Notes under the pieces: generated by a model
Database searches by the model: none
Told to the model about the DNA's origin: nothing
The model's input: the letters and a program-made list of their open reading frames with translations, nothing else
Translations under genes and position numbers: made by a program
Shown: in pieces, positions 32,701 to 41,442 of the stretch
Layout: the number at the start of each line of letters is the position of its first letter
How positions within the stretch are numbered: position 1 is the stretch's first letter
Source: Hyphomicrobium_A sp964493785
GTDB lineage: Bacteria > Pseudomonadota > Alphaproteobacteria > Rhizobiales > Hyphomicrobiaceae
DNA: 64,000 nucleotides
Direction of reading: 5' to 3'
Assembly: GCA_964493785.1 (NCBI GenBank)
Contig: CAZBPM010000011.1
Span: 62,001-126,000 of the forward strand

Positions 32701-33639
32701 ATGGCTAGTATCAACACGAACGTCGCCGCAATGACGGCGCTTCGGTCGCTCACGGCTACCAACCAGGCACTGACGCAGACGCAAAGCCGCATTTCCACCG
32801 GTCTTCGCGTCTCCACGGCTTCCGACAACGCCGCCTATTGGTCGATCGCCACCACGATGCGTTCGGACAAGTCGTCGCTTTCTACGGTCCAGGATGCTCT
32901 CGGCCTCGGCGCCGCCGTCGTGGACGTCGCCTACACCGCCCTCGACGAGGCGAAGAACATCGTCACCAAGATCAAGGACAAGCTGGTCGCCGCCGCTCAG
33001 CCCGGCCTCGATCGCGCGAAGATCCAGACGGAAATCGGCGAGCTTCAGGCCCAGCTTTCCGGCATGGCCAGCTCGGCGACGCTGCAGGGTCAGAACTGGC
33101 TTTCGGTTGACTCGAGCGCTGCCGGATATGCCGCCACGAAGAAGATCGTTTCCTCGATCAGCCGCGCATCGGGATCCGTCTCGGTGCAGACCATCTCGAT
33201 CAACACCGGTTCGATGGTGCTGTTCGATTCCAACGCTGCCGCCAGCGGCATCCTCGACTCCACGCGGAACGCCACGACCGGCGTCGTCGATGCGGCAGGC
33301 ACGTTCACGGTGGGAACGCTCGACGTCTCGGCGTTGACCGACAGCGCCGCCGATCTCGCGATCCTCGACGGCTACATCAAGGGTGCCGACCGCGCGATCA
33401 CCGAGATGGCTGCCGGCGCAACTGCCCTCGGCGCCGCCAAGGCCCGCATCGACATTCAGCAGTCTTTCGTCAGCTCCCTCATGGACGCGATCGAGGGTGG
33501 CATCAGCCAGCTCGTCGACGCCGATATGAACGCGGAGTCGACCAAGCTGCAGGCCCTGCAGGTGAAGCAGCAACTCGGTATCCAGGCTCTCTCTATCGCC
33601 AACTCGTCGAGCCAGTCGATCCTGAGCCTCTTCCGCTAA
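32701..33639 (+). CDS. Flagellin 3
   Basis: The 312-residue flagellin is the most diverged of the three at the N-terminus (SINTNVAAMTALRSLTATNQ, then QSRISTGLRVSTASDNAAYW) but has the same length as flagellin 1 and the same C-terminal D0 ending QSILSLFR. Codon-level differences from flagellins 1 and 2 are spread evenly, so it has not taken part in the recent homogenisation. It has its own leader and a terminator after it. Confidence 0.96.
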   Translation: MASINTNVAAMTALRSLTATNQALTQTQSRISTGLRVSTASDNAAYWSIATTMRSDKSSLSTVQDALGLGAAVVDVAYTALDEAKNIVTKIKDKLVAAAQPGLDRAKIQTEIGELQAQLSGMASSATLQGQNWLSVDSSAAGYAATKKIVSSISRASGSVSVQTISINTGSMVLFDSNAAASGILDSTRNATTGVVDAAGTFTVGTLDVSALTDSAADLAILDGYIKGADRAITEMAAGATALGAAKARIDIQQSFVSSLMDAIEGGISQLVDADMNAESTKLQALQVKQQLGIQALSIANSSSQSILSLFR

Positions 33640-33725
33640 ACCGAACGTCGCTCCGGCCCGACCAGGCTGGATCGCAAAAAAACGGGTGGCTCGAAGGCAT
33701 TCGGGCCACAACCATCGCACAATCG

Positions 33726-33758
33726 AAAAGCCAAGCCTTCTCAGAGGGCTTGGCTTTT
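33726..33758 (+). terminator. Rho-independent terminator after flagellin 3
   Basis: AAAAGCCAAGCC (33726-33737) pairs with GGCTTGGCTTTT (33747-33758), a 12-pair stem ending in a T-run. It separates the flagellins from the fliF operon. The A-rich 5' side makes it potentially bidirectional, but no gene on the minus strand ends here. Confidence 0.85.
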
Positions 33759-33842
33759 CCGTTCGCATGTCTCGCACAAGGTTGCACCAGAAGTATCTCC
33801 CCGGAAAGCCATAAGCTGGAATCGCCTTGCCTGGGGAGGCAC

Positions 33843-35489
33843 ATGGTCTGGAGTGATCAACTCAAGCAGTTGTGGGGCAACCTGCTCGCACTGGGGACGC
33901 GGCGGCTCGCCGTGCTGGGCCTCGTTGGCCTCACTGTGTTCATGTCGGTGGGTCTCGGCAGCTACTATCTGAGCCGGCCCGACTACGAGACGCTTTATTC
34001 GGGCCTCGACGCTCAGGACGTGGCGCGCATCGGCGCAGCCCTCCAGGAATCGGGCATCAGCTTCGACGTCAATCCCGACGGCGCGTCGGTGCTCGTCCAC
34101 CCCGGGCAGACCTCCCGCGCGCGCATGCTGCTGGCCGAGAAGGGCCTGCCGAGCAGCGCCAGCGCCGGCTACGAGCTGTTCGACAAGATGGGCGCGATCG
34201 GCCTCACCTCGTTCATGCAGGAAATCACGCGCGTCCGCGCCCTCGAAGGCGAGATTGCGCGGACCATACAAGGCATGAAGGGCGTGCGCGCGGCCCGCGT
34301 GCATATCGTCATGGCCGATACCGGCTCCTTCCGCCGCAGCACGCAGCAGCCATCGGCCTCCGTCGTCATCCGCACGGACTCGTCGGGCGACTTCTCGTCC
34401 GCCCAGGCGATCAGGCACCTCGTTTCCGCAGCCGTTCCCGGGCTGTCCATCGACAAGGTCCGGGTGCTCAGCACCGACGGCACCGTTTTGTCGTCCGGCG
34501 ACGGAACCTTCAATGCCGCGCCGACAAAAATGCTCGAGCTCGAGCGCTCCATCGCCAATGAGCTGAAGCAAAACGTCAGCGAGACGCTTGCCCCGTACAT
34601 AGGCGTCGATAACTTCCAGCTCAGCGTTGCTGCTCGGCTGAACATCGACAAGCGCCAAGTCAACGAGACGGCATACGATCCTGATTCCCGCTTCGAGCGC
34701 TCGCGCCGTACGGTGAGGGAAAAGTCGAATTCAAAGGATGCAGGCAACACTCAGCCAGTCGGCGTCGATCAGAATCTGCCGACGGAGAACACCCAAAGCA
34801 ACAGCGCCGACAACAGCACCTCGCGCAACAGCGACCGCAAGGAGGAGCTGAAGAACTTCGAAGCCAACTCCAAGACGACCACCACCGTAAGCGACGGCTA
34901 CCGAATCGAGGCACTCACCGTCGCCGTCGTCGTCAACAAGCGTCGCCTCGAGGCCCTGCTGGGAGCCAACGCTTCCCAGGAGGCGATCGATGCGCGCCTC
35001 AAGGAGGTGGAGAACCTCGTTGCTTCAGCCACGGGAACCGACCAGAAGCGCGGCGATCGCATCACCGTGGCCGCGGTCGACTTCCTGGCCCAGGCAGAAC
35101 TGATGGAGCCCCTGCCCACGCCTGGTGTGACGGACTACCTCCTCGGCCAGACGGGTACGGCGATCAAGGCGCTGGCAGTGCTCGCCGCAGCGATGATCCT
35201 CGTCTGGTTCGGCCTGCGCCCCGTCACGCGGATGCTGCTCGAATTCCAGCCCCAGGCCATCCCGCAGGCCGCGGGCAGCGCCACCGAACTGCCGTTCGAG
35301 CCCCAGATCGCGGCGGCGTTCGCAGTCGAGCCCCAGTTCGCGGCCGACACGCCGCAGGATCTCATTGGCGACCTGACCAGCAAGATCAATCGCGTCCCGC
35401 AGAAGCGGCTTGAGCAGATGGTCGATTACGACGAGGAGCAGGCCATATTGATCATGAAGCAATGGCTGCGCGGAGGGTTGCACACGTGA
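33843..35489 (+). CDS. fliF: Flagellar MS-ring protein FliF
   Basis: The 548-residue protein starts at ATG 33843 (VWSDQLKQLWGNLLALGTRR); the frame further upstream crosses the terminator and is rejected. Features: a first membrane segment about 23-45, the ring-building motif YETLYSGLDAQDVARIGAAL, then LPSSASAGYELFDKMGAIGL, a second membrane segment about 430-450, and a FliG-binding C-terminus. It opens an operon with fliH, motB, motC, fliK, a transglycosylase and a small protein. The stop overlaps the next GTG. Confidence 0.96.
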   Translation: MVWSDQLKQLWGNLLALGTRRLAVLGLVGLTVFMSVGLGSYYLSRPDYETLYSGLDAQDVARIGAALQESGISFDVNPDGASVLVHPGQTSRARMLLAEKGLPSSASAGYELFDKMGAIGLTSFMQEITRVRALEGEIARTIQGMKGVRAARVHIVMADTGSFRRSTQQPSASVVIRTDSSGDFSSAQAIRHLVSAAVPGLSIDKVRVLSTDGTVLSSGDGTFNAAPTKMLELERSIANELKQNVSETLAPYIGVDNFQLSVAARLNIDKRQVNETAYDPDSRFERSRRTVREKSNSKDAGNTQPVGVDQNLPTENTQSNSADNSTSRNSDRKEELKNFEANSKTTTTVSDGYRIEALTVAVVVNKRRLEALLGANASQEAIDARLKEVENLVASATGTDQKRGDRITVAAVDFLAQAELMEPLPTPGVTDYLLGQTGTAIKALAVLAAAMILVWFGLRPVTRMLLEFQPQAIPQAAGSATELPFEPQIAAAFAVEPQFAADTPQDLIGDLTSKINRVPQKRLEQMVDYDEEQAILIMKQWLRGGLHT

Positions 35490-36100
35490 GCATCGCTCCG
35501 GTCGCGCTCTACCTGACCGATTTCGGCATCAAGGACTTCCCCGCGGAGCTCCCTCAGATGCCGCCGTCGGCCATTCCGGTGCTGGCCGAGACCCACTGGG
35601 CCGAACTCATCGAGGAAGCTCACGCCAAAGGCATCGCCGAAGGCCGCGAGGCTGCAGAGGAGCAGGCAGCCGCTCAGCTGGAGCAGCAGCAGGCAGAATC
35701 GCAGCACGCGTTGACTGCGGCCCGCGAGGCGTGGACCGCAGAGGCCGGCCCGAAAATGTCCGAACAGATTGTCTCTGCCATTTCCCAGATGGAGCAACGC
35801 ATCGCCGACGCGGCGGAGCGTGTGTTGCGCCCCTTCATGGTCGACGCGGTCCGCGCCGAGGCCATCCGGCAACTGCGCGCCATCGTGCAGGATCTGATCC
35901 GCTCAAGTCCAGATCTGGCTCTCCAGATAACCGGACCCGAGGATTTGCTCGACGCCGTGCGAGCCGGCATCCCAGATAGCGTCAAAACCGTTTCCTACGT
36001 CGTCAGTGCCACGACGGATGTTCAAATCAAAGCTGGCTCGTCGCTGGTTGAAACCAGCATCGGGACGTGGCTGGCAAACTGCGGAGTTCTAGACACATGA
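35486..36100 (+). CDS. fliH: FliH-like export ATPase regulator
   Basis: The 204-residue protein begins at GTG 35486 overlapping the fliF stop. A Glu/Gln/Ala-rich helix (about 40-100, with GIAEGREAAEEQAAAQLEQQ) precedes a C-terminal V-ATPase-E-like domain (FMVDAVRAEAIRQLRAIVQD, then a LQITGPEDLLDAVR stretch). FliH dimers bind FliI and dock it to the gate. Sequence conservation is low, so the name rests on architecture and its place after fliF. Confidence 0.75.
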   Translation: MSIAPVALYLTDFGIKDFPAELPQMPPSAIPVLAETHWAELIEEAHAKGIAEGREAAEEQAAAQLEQQQAESQHALTAAREAWTAEAGPKMSEQIVSAISQMEQRIADAAERVLRPFMVDAVRAEAIRQLRAIVQDLIRSSPDLALQITGPEDLLDAVRAGIPDSVKTVSYVVSATTDVQIKAGSSLVETSIGTWLANCGVLDT

Positions 36101-37182
36101 CCGCAGCTCAGGGTGACGGCGACGGCGATACCCGCCAGCACGAGCTGGTTATCATCCGCCGGCGCGGCAACGGAGAGGAAGCACCGCACAAGGGCGGCGT
36201 ATGGAAGATCGCGCACGCCGACTTCATGACCGCACTCATGGCGTTCTTCCTCGTCATGTGGCTGATCACGGCAACCGACGATCAAACCGTGACCGGCGTT
36301 GCCAACTACTTCAATCCGATGCGGCTGAGCGACCAGAACGCGCGCCCTAAGGGCCTCCAAACGATGGAGCCGGGCAGCGAGAAGAGCGATGGCCGCACGC
36401 CCGCCACGTCGGAATCAAACAAGGCCGGTAGTTCGCGCGCCAACAAGGCCGAGGTCGCGGCGAAGGCCGCCGAGGCCGCGATGTTCGGCGAACCCTACGA
36501 AGTGCTCGACAAGCTCGCCGCAGAGGTGGGCAAAGGACCGCCGGCGCTTCACCCCACCGAGCGCGGCAACGTTTTGGGACACCATACGGGCGAGGCGTTC
36601 CGTGATCCGTTCGATCCCGACTCTCGCTACGAGCCCCTGCCTCGGAGCGGGACCGGGCCCGAGGCTGCCGCACGAGGTGAAAACGCCGCCGCTCCGCAGG
36701 CCGAAGCCAAGGCCGTGTCGCCAGCATCGGAAGCCGTGCGCCAGCCGATCGAGGCTGCCATCAAGGCAACTGGCTTGTCGCCGATCCCCGGCATCGATGT
36801 CCGCACCACCGATCAGGGCGTCCTCATCAGCATTACCGACCAGCCGGACTTCGAGATGTTCGGCATCGCCTCCGCGCGCCCCAAGCCTGAGCTTGTCGTG
36901 CTGATGGAGCAGATCGGGCGTGTCGTGGCGTCCCGCCCCGAGGGTATCGTCATTCGCGGCCATACCGATGCGCGGCCATACCGGGCCGGAGGTTACGACA
37001 ACTGGCGCCTCTCCACGGCGCGCGCCCAGATGGCCTATTACATGCTCATTCGCAGCGGCGTTCCCGAAGGACGCGTCGAGCGCATCGAAGGATACGCCGA
37101 CCACAGCCTGAAGAATTCCGATAGCCCTCTCGCCGCGGAAAACCGTCGCATCGAGATACTGCTGCTGAAAGGCAAGTCCTGA
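36097..37182 (+). CDS. motB: Flagellar stator protein MotB
   Basis: The 361-residue protein has one membrane segment with the proton-binding aspartate (HADFMTALMAFFLVMWLITA). A long Ala/Pro/Glu-rich periplasmic linker follows, then a C-terminal OmpA-like peptidoglycan-binding domain (VIRGHTDARPYRAGGYDNWR, NRRIEILLLK). The long linker is typical of rhizobial MotB, which needs MotC. Start ATG overlaps the fliH stop (ATGA); the stop overlaps motC (TGATG). Confidence 0.95.
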   Translation: MTAAQGDGDGDTRQHELVIIRRRGNGEEAPHKGGVWKIAHADFMTALMAFFLVMWLITATDDQTVTGVANYFNPMRLSDQNARPKGLQTMEPGSEKSDGRTPATSESNKAGSSRANKAEVAAKAAEAAMFGEPYEVLDKLAAEVGKGPPALHPTERGNVLGHHTGEAFRDPFDPDSRYEPLPRSGTGPEAAARGENAAAPQAEAKAVSPASEAVRQPIEAAIKATGLSPIPGIDVRTTDQGVLISITDQPDFEMFGIASARPKPELVVLMEQIGRVVASRPEGIVIRGHTDARPYRAGGYDNWRLSTARAQMAYYMLIRSGVPEGRVERIEGYADHSLKNSDSPLAAENRRIEILLLKGKS

Positions 37183-38372
37183 TGCAATGGCGGGTGCCGT
37201 TCCGCATTGTGCTACTGGGAGCGCTTCTGCCGTTCGCTGCCGAGGCCGCTGACGAGCCCTCGAGGCAACCCTACGAGCTTGTGCGCGAGCTGCAGGCCTT
37301 CCAGGATCAGGCATCCCTCAAGGCGACGAGCGCCCACGCGGAGCAACGCGAGCAGCGCGAGCGGATTGCGAAGGTCTCCGCGCAGCTCACAAAGTTTGAT
37401 CCCAAGGTTTGGTCCGACGCGAGGAACGTCCGCGCCGCCGTGATCTACGTGCTCAGCGGTGGAGATCCGCGCATATTGCGCAACCTCGCCGCCGCCTCTG
37501 GTGCCGCCACCGATATAGATGGGCGGCTTGTCAAAGGCGCACTCGCTTACAGCGAACGCCGCGACACCGAGGCCGCAGAGCTTCTCGGCGGCATCGACGT
37601 CGAATCGCTCGATCGCAGCATCGGCGGCCATGTTGCGCTCGTGCGCGCCATGCTCCTGGCAAAGACGGATCAGCGTAAGGCCTACGCGTTGCTCGACAGG
37701 GCGCGCGTCATTGCCCCAGGCACCATCGTCGAGGAGGCCGCGCTTCGCCGTCAGGCCATTCTGGCGGCAAAGATGGGCCAGCTGGACGCATTCGACCGCC
37801 TGTCTTCCCAATATTTCAGGCGCTATTCAGCCTCGATCTTTGCCCGCAGCTTCGAGCGGCAATTCGCGCAGGAGGTCGTCGCACACAATTACGCGGCGGA
37901 CGAAAAGCGCTTCGCCACCCTTGAGACCCAGGTCAGCGGACTGACCGACGCCGAGCGCCGCGAGACCTGCCTTGCCATCGCCGAGGAGGCCGTCGCCGCA
38001 GGCAACGTCGAACTCGTCCGCTTCGCGGCACGGCTCGCCGCCATTGATGCACGTGCATACCCAGCCGAGGCGACGCGCATGCGCCTGTTCGAGGCCGCGG
38101 CGCTTCTCGTTACGCCCGCATACGAGGAGGCGTCCCGCGCCCTCTGGACGATCGACCGATCGAGGCTCGGCGTGCGCGAGGAGCCGCTGCTCGATGCTGC
38201 GATGGCCGTTTCGCGTGAGATCGCTCGGCCGCCCTCGTCAGTTGCGCCGGACGAGCCTGCGACAGGCCGAGACGCCCCGCCGCCGGAGATCGCAGCAAGC
38301 GAAGGCCTGATCAAGAATGCGGAACAGGCACTCGCGCAGGTCGATGGAATCTTGAACGAGGCGCCGCGATGA
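37182..38372 (+). CDS. motC: Periplasmic motility protein MotC
   Basis: The 396-residue protein has an N-terminal signal peptide (WRVPFRIVLLGALLPFAAEA) and an all-helical, TPR-like body (YVLSGGDPRILRNLAAASGA; LSSQYFRRYSASIFARSFER). MotC of Sinorhizobium is a periplasmic protein that binds the MotB linker and is required for rotation. The gene order motB-motC-fliK/motD is the same here. The partner MotE is encoded at 27198. The stop overlaps the next ATG. Confidence 0.92.
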   Translation: MQWRVPFRIVLLGALLPFAAEAADEPSRQPYELVRELQAFQDQASLKATSAHAEQREQRERIAKVSAQLTKFDPKVWSDARNVRAAVIYVLSGGDPRILRNLAAASGAATDIDGRLVKGALAYSERRDTEAAELLGGIDVESLDRSIGGHVALVRAMLLAKTDQRKAYALLDRARVIAPGTIVEEAALRRQAILAAKMGQLDAFDRLSSQYFRRYSASIFARSFERQFAQEVVAHNYAADEKRFATLETQVSGLTDAERRETCLAIAEEAVAAGNVELVRFAARLAAIDARAYPAEATRMRLFEAAALLVTPAYEEASRALWTIDRSRLGVREEPLLDAAMAVSREIARPPSSVAPDEPATGRDAPPPEIAASEGLIKNAEQALAQVDGILNEAPR

Positions 38373-39760
38373 CCACCACCCCGGCTAACGTTGCGACACA
38401 AACGGTGGTCCCGGCCCGCGGGACCGTTGGCGGTGCGCGCGACAACGGCGCTCGCAGCAGTTCAGGCGGCCAGGCCGGAGATGACGCCCAAGGCTTCGGC
38501 GACGTTCTGGCGAAGCTGCAGCACATTGCTCCTCGAACAGCCGGTGTGAAATCCGCCGAGCGCTTGCCCCTGGAATGGCAGGAGCCTGAGCCACAGGATG
38601 CGGCAACCGACGATCTGCTGGCTCTGGTCGTCGTCGCCGCCCCTGAAGCAGTGCAACCTGCCCCCGATCAGCCCGCGCCGCCTGCCGCTCAGCCATCACC
38701 CATCAACGCGATGGAGGCGCTCGCCGCCGCCATCGCGGCCCCGCAGCAGCCCGCTTCGCAGCCTCAATCCTCCGCGCAGACCGAGCAGCCGGAGACGTCT
38801 GGAGCCTCGGCGACGCCGCCATCGCCGCCCGATTCCGTTGTGCCGGACGTCCCCGCGCCGGACTTGGCAATCGCTGACAACGCCGACGATATCATCGCGC
38901 GCCAGGGCCGCGTCGCAGCCAGCGATCCCGCCATCGGCGCTGTCAGCAACCGCGCAGCCGGTGTCGACAAGGCAAGACAAGACCCTCAACCCGCTGATGC
39001 GATCGAAATCGACGCGGCGGTGCCTCCCAAGGCGGCGGCAGCACCGCAACCGGTTGCAGCAAACGTGCGCCGCCAGGAGGTGCACTTCCCGCCGGTCGCC
39101 GCTGCGCCCCAGCGTGTTAGCGGCGACGGAGACGCGGCGTCGGATGGCGTCGAGGCCAAACGCACGGATGCTTCCGCCGTCGATGCCTTGACCGCCTCGT
39201 TCGACGATCTCGGCACGACACCGGCAAAGCCCGCACAGCAGATCGCCGATCATATCCTCAAGGAAGTGGCCGCGACGGGCTCCGACGCTGTCGAGCGCGC
39301 AGTCACGGTGCCGGCACAGCACGGTGCGAAATCCGCGCTCAAGGTCCTGCATATTCAGCTGCAGCCAGCCGATCTCGGTACCGTAACGATCCGTATGGAG
39401 TTGAAGGAAAGCACGTTGTCTATCGAGGTCGAAGCCGACCGGTCCGCAACCGCGGACATGCTTCGCGGTGACCAGGACACCCTCTCCAAGCTGCTGCGGT
39501 CTGCCGGATACTCCGTCGACCTCAGCACCGTGCGCGTTGCCGACGCCGACCGCACGTCTGCTTCCCAGCAGCTCGGTCAGGGAAGCGCCCAGTCCAGTTT
39601 CCAATCCTCCCCGCAGTCGCAGTCCGGCGCCTCCGAGCGTCAGCAGCAGCAGGCCCATCGCGGCGGAGCAAGTTCCAATGGTGAAGCCGGGTCACAAGCA
39701 AACCGGAACGATGGCAATGAAACGACTTCTGCTCGCGCTGGTCGCGGCCTTTATATCTAG
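38369..39760 (+). CDS. fliK: Hook-length control protein FliK (MotD)
   Basis: The 463-residue protein has a long Pro/Ala/Gln-rich region (about 1-300) and a conserved C-terminal FliK domain (LKVLHIQLQPADLGTVTIRM, LSIEVEADR, LRGDQDTLSKLLRSAGYSVD), ending in a Gln/Ser-rich tail. FliK acts as exported molecular ruler and triggers the FlhB substrate switch. Rhizobial versions were first called MotD. It overlaps the following transglycosylase gene by 44 bases in another frame, which is unusual for this operon. Confidence 0.9.
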   Translation: MTTTPANVATQTVVPARGTVGGARDNGARSSSGGQAGDDAQGFGDVLAKLQHIAPRTAGVKSAERLPLEWQEPEPQDAATDDLLALVVVAAPEAVQPAPDQPAPPAAQPSPINAMEALAAAIAAPQQPASQPQSSAQTEQPETSGASATPPSPPDSVVPDVPAPDLAIADNADDIIARQGRVAASDPAIGAVSNRAAGVDKARQDPQPADAIEIDAAVPPKAAAAPQPVAANVRRQEVHFPPVAAAPQRVSGDGDAASDGVEAKRTDASAVDALTASFDDLGTTPAKPAQQIADHILKEVAATGSDAVERAVTVPAQHGAKSALKVLHIQLQPADLGTVTIRMELKESTLSIEVEADRSATADMLRGDQDTLSKLLRSAGYSVDLSTVRVADADRTSASQQLGQGSAQSSFQSSPQSQSGASERQQQQAHRGGASSNGEAGSQANRNDGNETTSARAGRGLYI

Positions 39761-40328
39761 CGCCCCGCTGGCGGCAGCCGAATCCGCGCTCAACATCTGT
39801 GAGCAGGAGCTCGTGCGCGCTGCGGCCATGCACAACGTCCCGCTGGGGATGCTCTACGCTATCGGCCTGTCCGAGACCGGACGTGGCGGAAGCCTGCGTC
39901 CCTATGCGCTCAACATCGACGGCCGCGCCTCCTACGAGATGAGCAAAACGGAAGCCTTGCGCACCTTCCGCGAGGCCCAGCAGCGCGGCGCGAAATTCAT
40001 CGATATCGGCTGCATGCAGATCAATCACCGCTATCACGCCGAGCGGTTCGGCACGCTCGAAGACATGTTCGACCCCGCGCAGAATGTCGCCTACGCCGCG
40101 CGCTTCCTGAGCGAGCTCAAAGAGCGCGAAGGCACGTGGACCAAGGCCATCGCGCGCTACCACGCCGGCCCCGGCAACCTCGCAGCGCAGAAAACCTACG
40201 TCTGCCGCGTCATCCGCCACATGATCGGCTCCGGCTTCGGTGAGTGGACCAGCGAGGCGCGAACGTACTGCGCCGACGGAAAGAAAAGCGACCGCGCACA
40301 GACAGCAGAAGCAACGGTAGAACCATGA
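39717..40328 (+). CDS. Exported lytic transglycosylase (SltF-like)
   Basis: The 203-residue protein has a signal peptide (MKRLLLALVAAFISSAPLAA). A short SLT domain follows, with the catalytic glutamate in YAIGLSETGRGG, then FIDIGCMQINHRYHAERFGT and AIARYHAGPGNLA. The ATG at 39717 has GGAACG at good spacing; ATG 39711 is an alternative. Its place inside the fliF operon suggests that it opens peptidoglycan for the rod, supplying the activity missing from the FlgJ-type protein at 12884. It overlaps fliK and the next gene. Confidence 0.87.
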   Translation: MKRLLLALVAAFISSAPLAAAESALNICEQELVRAAAMHNVPLGMLYAIGLSETGRGGSLRPYALNIDGRASYEMSKTEALRTFREAQQRGAKFIDIGCMQINHRYHAERFGTLEDMFDPAQNVAYAARFLSELKEREGTWTKAIARYHAGPGNLAAQKTYVCRVIRHMIGSGFGEWTSEARTYCADGKKSDRAQTAEATVEP

Positions 40329-40681
40329 CTCTGAAGACGGGATTGCTTGGGCCGTATCGGCTGACATTCGACGGGATCAGTGACGCCATTGCGCGACGCA
40401 CGCCTGGTGTCTTCGCGCTAGGCAGCACCGACCCGAGCGGAAACTTCCGCGTCAAGCACGTCGGTCGGGCCGATAGCGACATCCGCTCGCGGCTTTGCGA
40501 GTGCATCGGATCCGACGCGTTGTTCAAGGTGGCCTTCTACGCGTCCGCGCAGGCAGCGTTCGAGAAGGAATGCGAGCTGTTCCACGATTTCGCGCCGCCG
40601 GGAAACCGCATCCATCCGGGACGCGCGAAGGGTACACGCTGGGAATGCCCACGCTGCCGGATCTACCAAGCTATCGGTTGA
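40325..40681 (+). CDS. GIY-YIG-like small protein (tentative)
   Basis: The 118-residue protein has a segment PGVFALGSTDPSGNFRVKHV followed by GRADSDIRSRL and FEKECELFHDF. The spacing recalls the GIY-YIG nuclease fold, although the first motif is not canonical. The C-terminus has a CPRC pair that may bind a metal. It overlaps the transglycosylase stop by ATGA, so it is the last gene of the fliF operon. Why a nuclease-fold protein would be coupled to flagellar genes is unclear. Function unknown. Confidence 0.55.
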   Translation: MTLKTGLLGPYRLTFDGISDAIARRTPGVFALGSTDPSGNFRVKHVGRADSDIRSRLCECIGSDALFKVAFYASAQAAFEKECELFHDFAPPGNRIHPGRAKGTRWECPRCRIYQAIG

Positions 40682-40859
40682 GCAGCTTCAGCATGTCGTC
40701 GAGAGCCGCCTGATATCCGTGGTGCCAATAGGCTTGCTCCGACGACCCAGCGTCCAGGTGGCGTTGCTCGGTCTCTGCAAGCTCACCCTGCTCCAGCAGC
40801 CACTCGCGGATGTTGTCCCGGCGCTCGACCAGCAGCTCTAGATTTCTCTCGGCCGACAT
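40671..40859 (-). CDS. Small conserved-type protein, unknown
   Basis: This 62-residue, mostly helical protein has a charged N-terminal helix (AERNLELLVERRDNIREWLL) and the C-terminal motif YWHHGYQAALDDMLKLL. The YWHHGYQAA-type ending looks like a small protein found repeatedly in rhizobia, but this is from memory of the pattern. It overlaps the tail of the preceding plus-strand gene by 11 bases on the opposite strand. No operon partner. Confidence 0.6.
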   Translation of the reverse strand: MSAERNLELLVERRDNIREWLLEQGELAETEQRHLDAGSSEQAYWHHGYQAALDDMLKLLNR

Positions 40860-40992
40860 CTGTTTGAACCAACCCCACTCATCTCGTTCTGCGCACTTCG
40901 GCGAGTGGGTGGATGCTAGTTCAGATGCGTTCGTGTCCCCTCAAATCAATCGTTCGAATTGTTCAGGTCGACTGCGTACTTTGCGCGCGCCC

Positions 40993-41442
40993 TCACCGCA
41001 CCATCCTGCGCTTCACCGCTCTGTCGATCAGCATGTTGGCGACCATCATGCGGTGTGTCGCGTTTTCGCGCTCGCCTGTTTCCACGCGGTCGGGGTGATT
41101 GGCCAGCGCAAAGCGCCGCCGCAGCCGGTTGAGTTCGCCAACGGTCATGCGCTCGCTAATCGAAAGCTCGCCGGCGATATCCTGCGGATCGGTCGAACGC
41201 AGGCGACGCGACGCCTTGAGGCCGTTCTGATTCTCCAGATAGGAGTCCAGCAGCGTCGAGAACATCGACATGCGCAATTCACGGGCGATCTCGCCGAGAT
41301 GCTCCAGCCGCGACGGGCGCACCGTTCGGCGCCGCTCGTACCTCATGCCCGAGCCCAGATCGGCTCCAGCCTCCCGCGAGACGTCGTCGAGGACATCAGA
41401 AAAACTTGGGCGAACGCGGCCCTGATTCAGAAAAACTCGCAC
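40993..41442 (-). CDS. J-domain-like protein ending the chemotaxis operon
   Basis: The 149-residue protein (GTG at 41442, within the end of the cheT-like gene, 16-base overlap; the frame further upstream is a shadow of that gene) has a basic N-terminal half and a C-terminal J-domain-like helix pair. The HPD motif sits in LRRRFALANHPDRVETGE, followed by MMVANMLIDRAVKRRM. Helix I is less clear. J-domains recruit and stimulate DnaK. No chemotaxis role is known for such a protein, so coupling to the che operon is unexplained. It could act in regulated assembly or turnover. Confidence 0.6.
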   Translation of the reverse strand: MRVFLNQGRVRPSFSDVLDDVSREAGADLGSGMRYERRRTVRPSRLEHLGEIARELRMSMFSTLLDSYLENQNGLKASRRLRSTDPQDIAGELSISERMTVGELNRLRRRFALANHPDRVETGERENATHRMMVANMLIDRAVKRRMVR

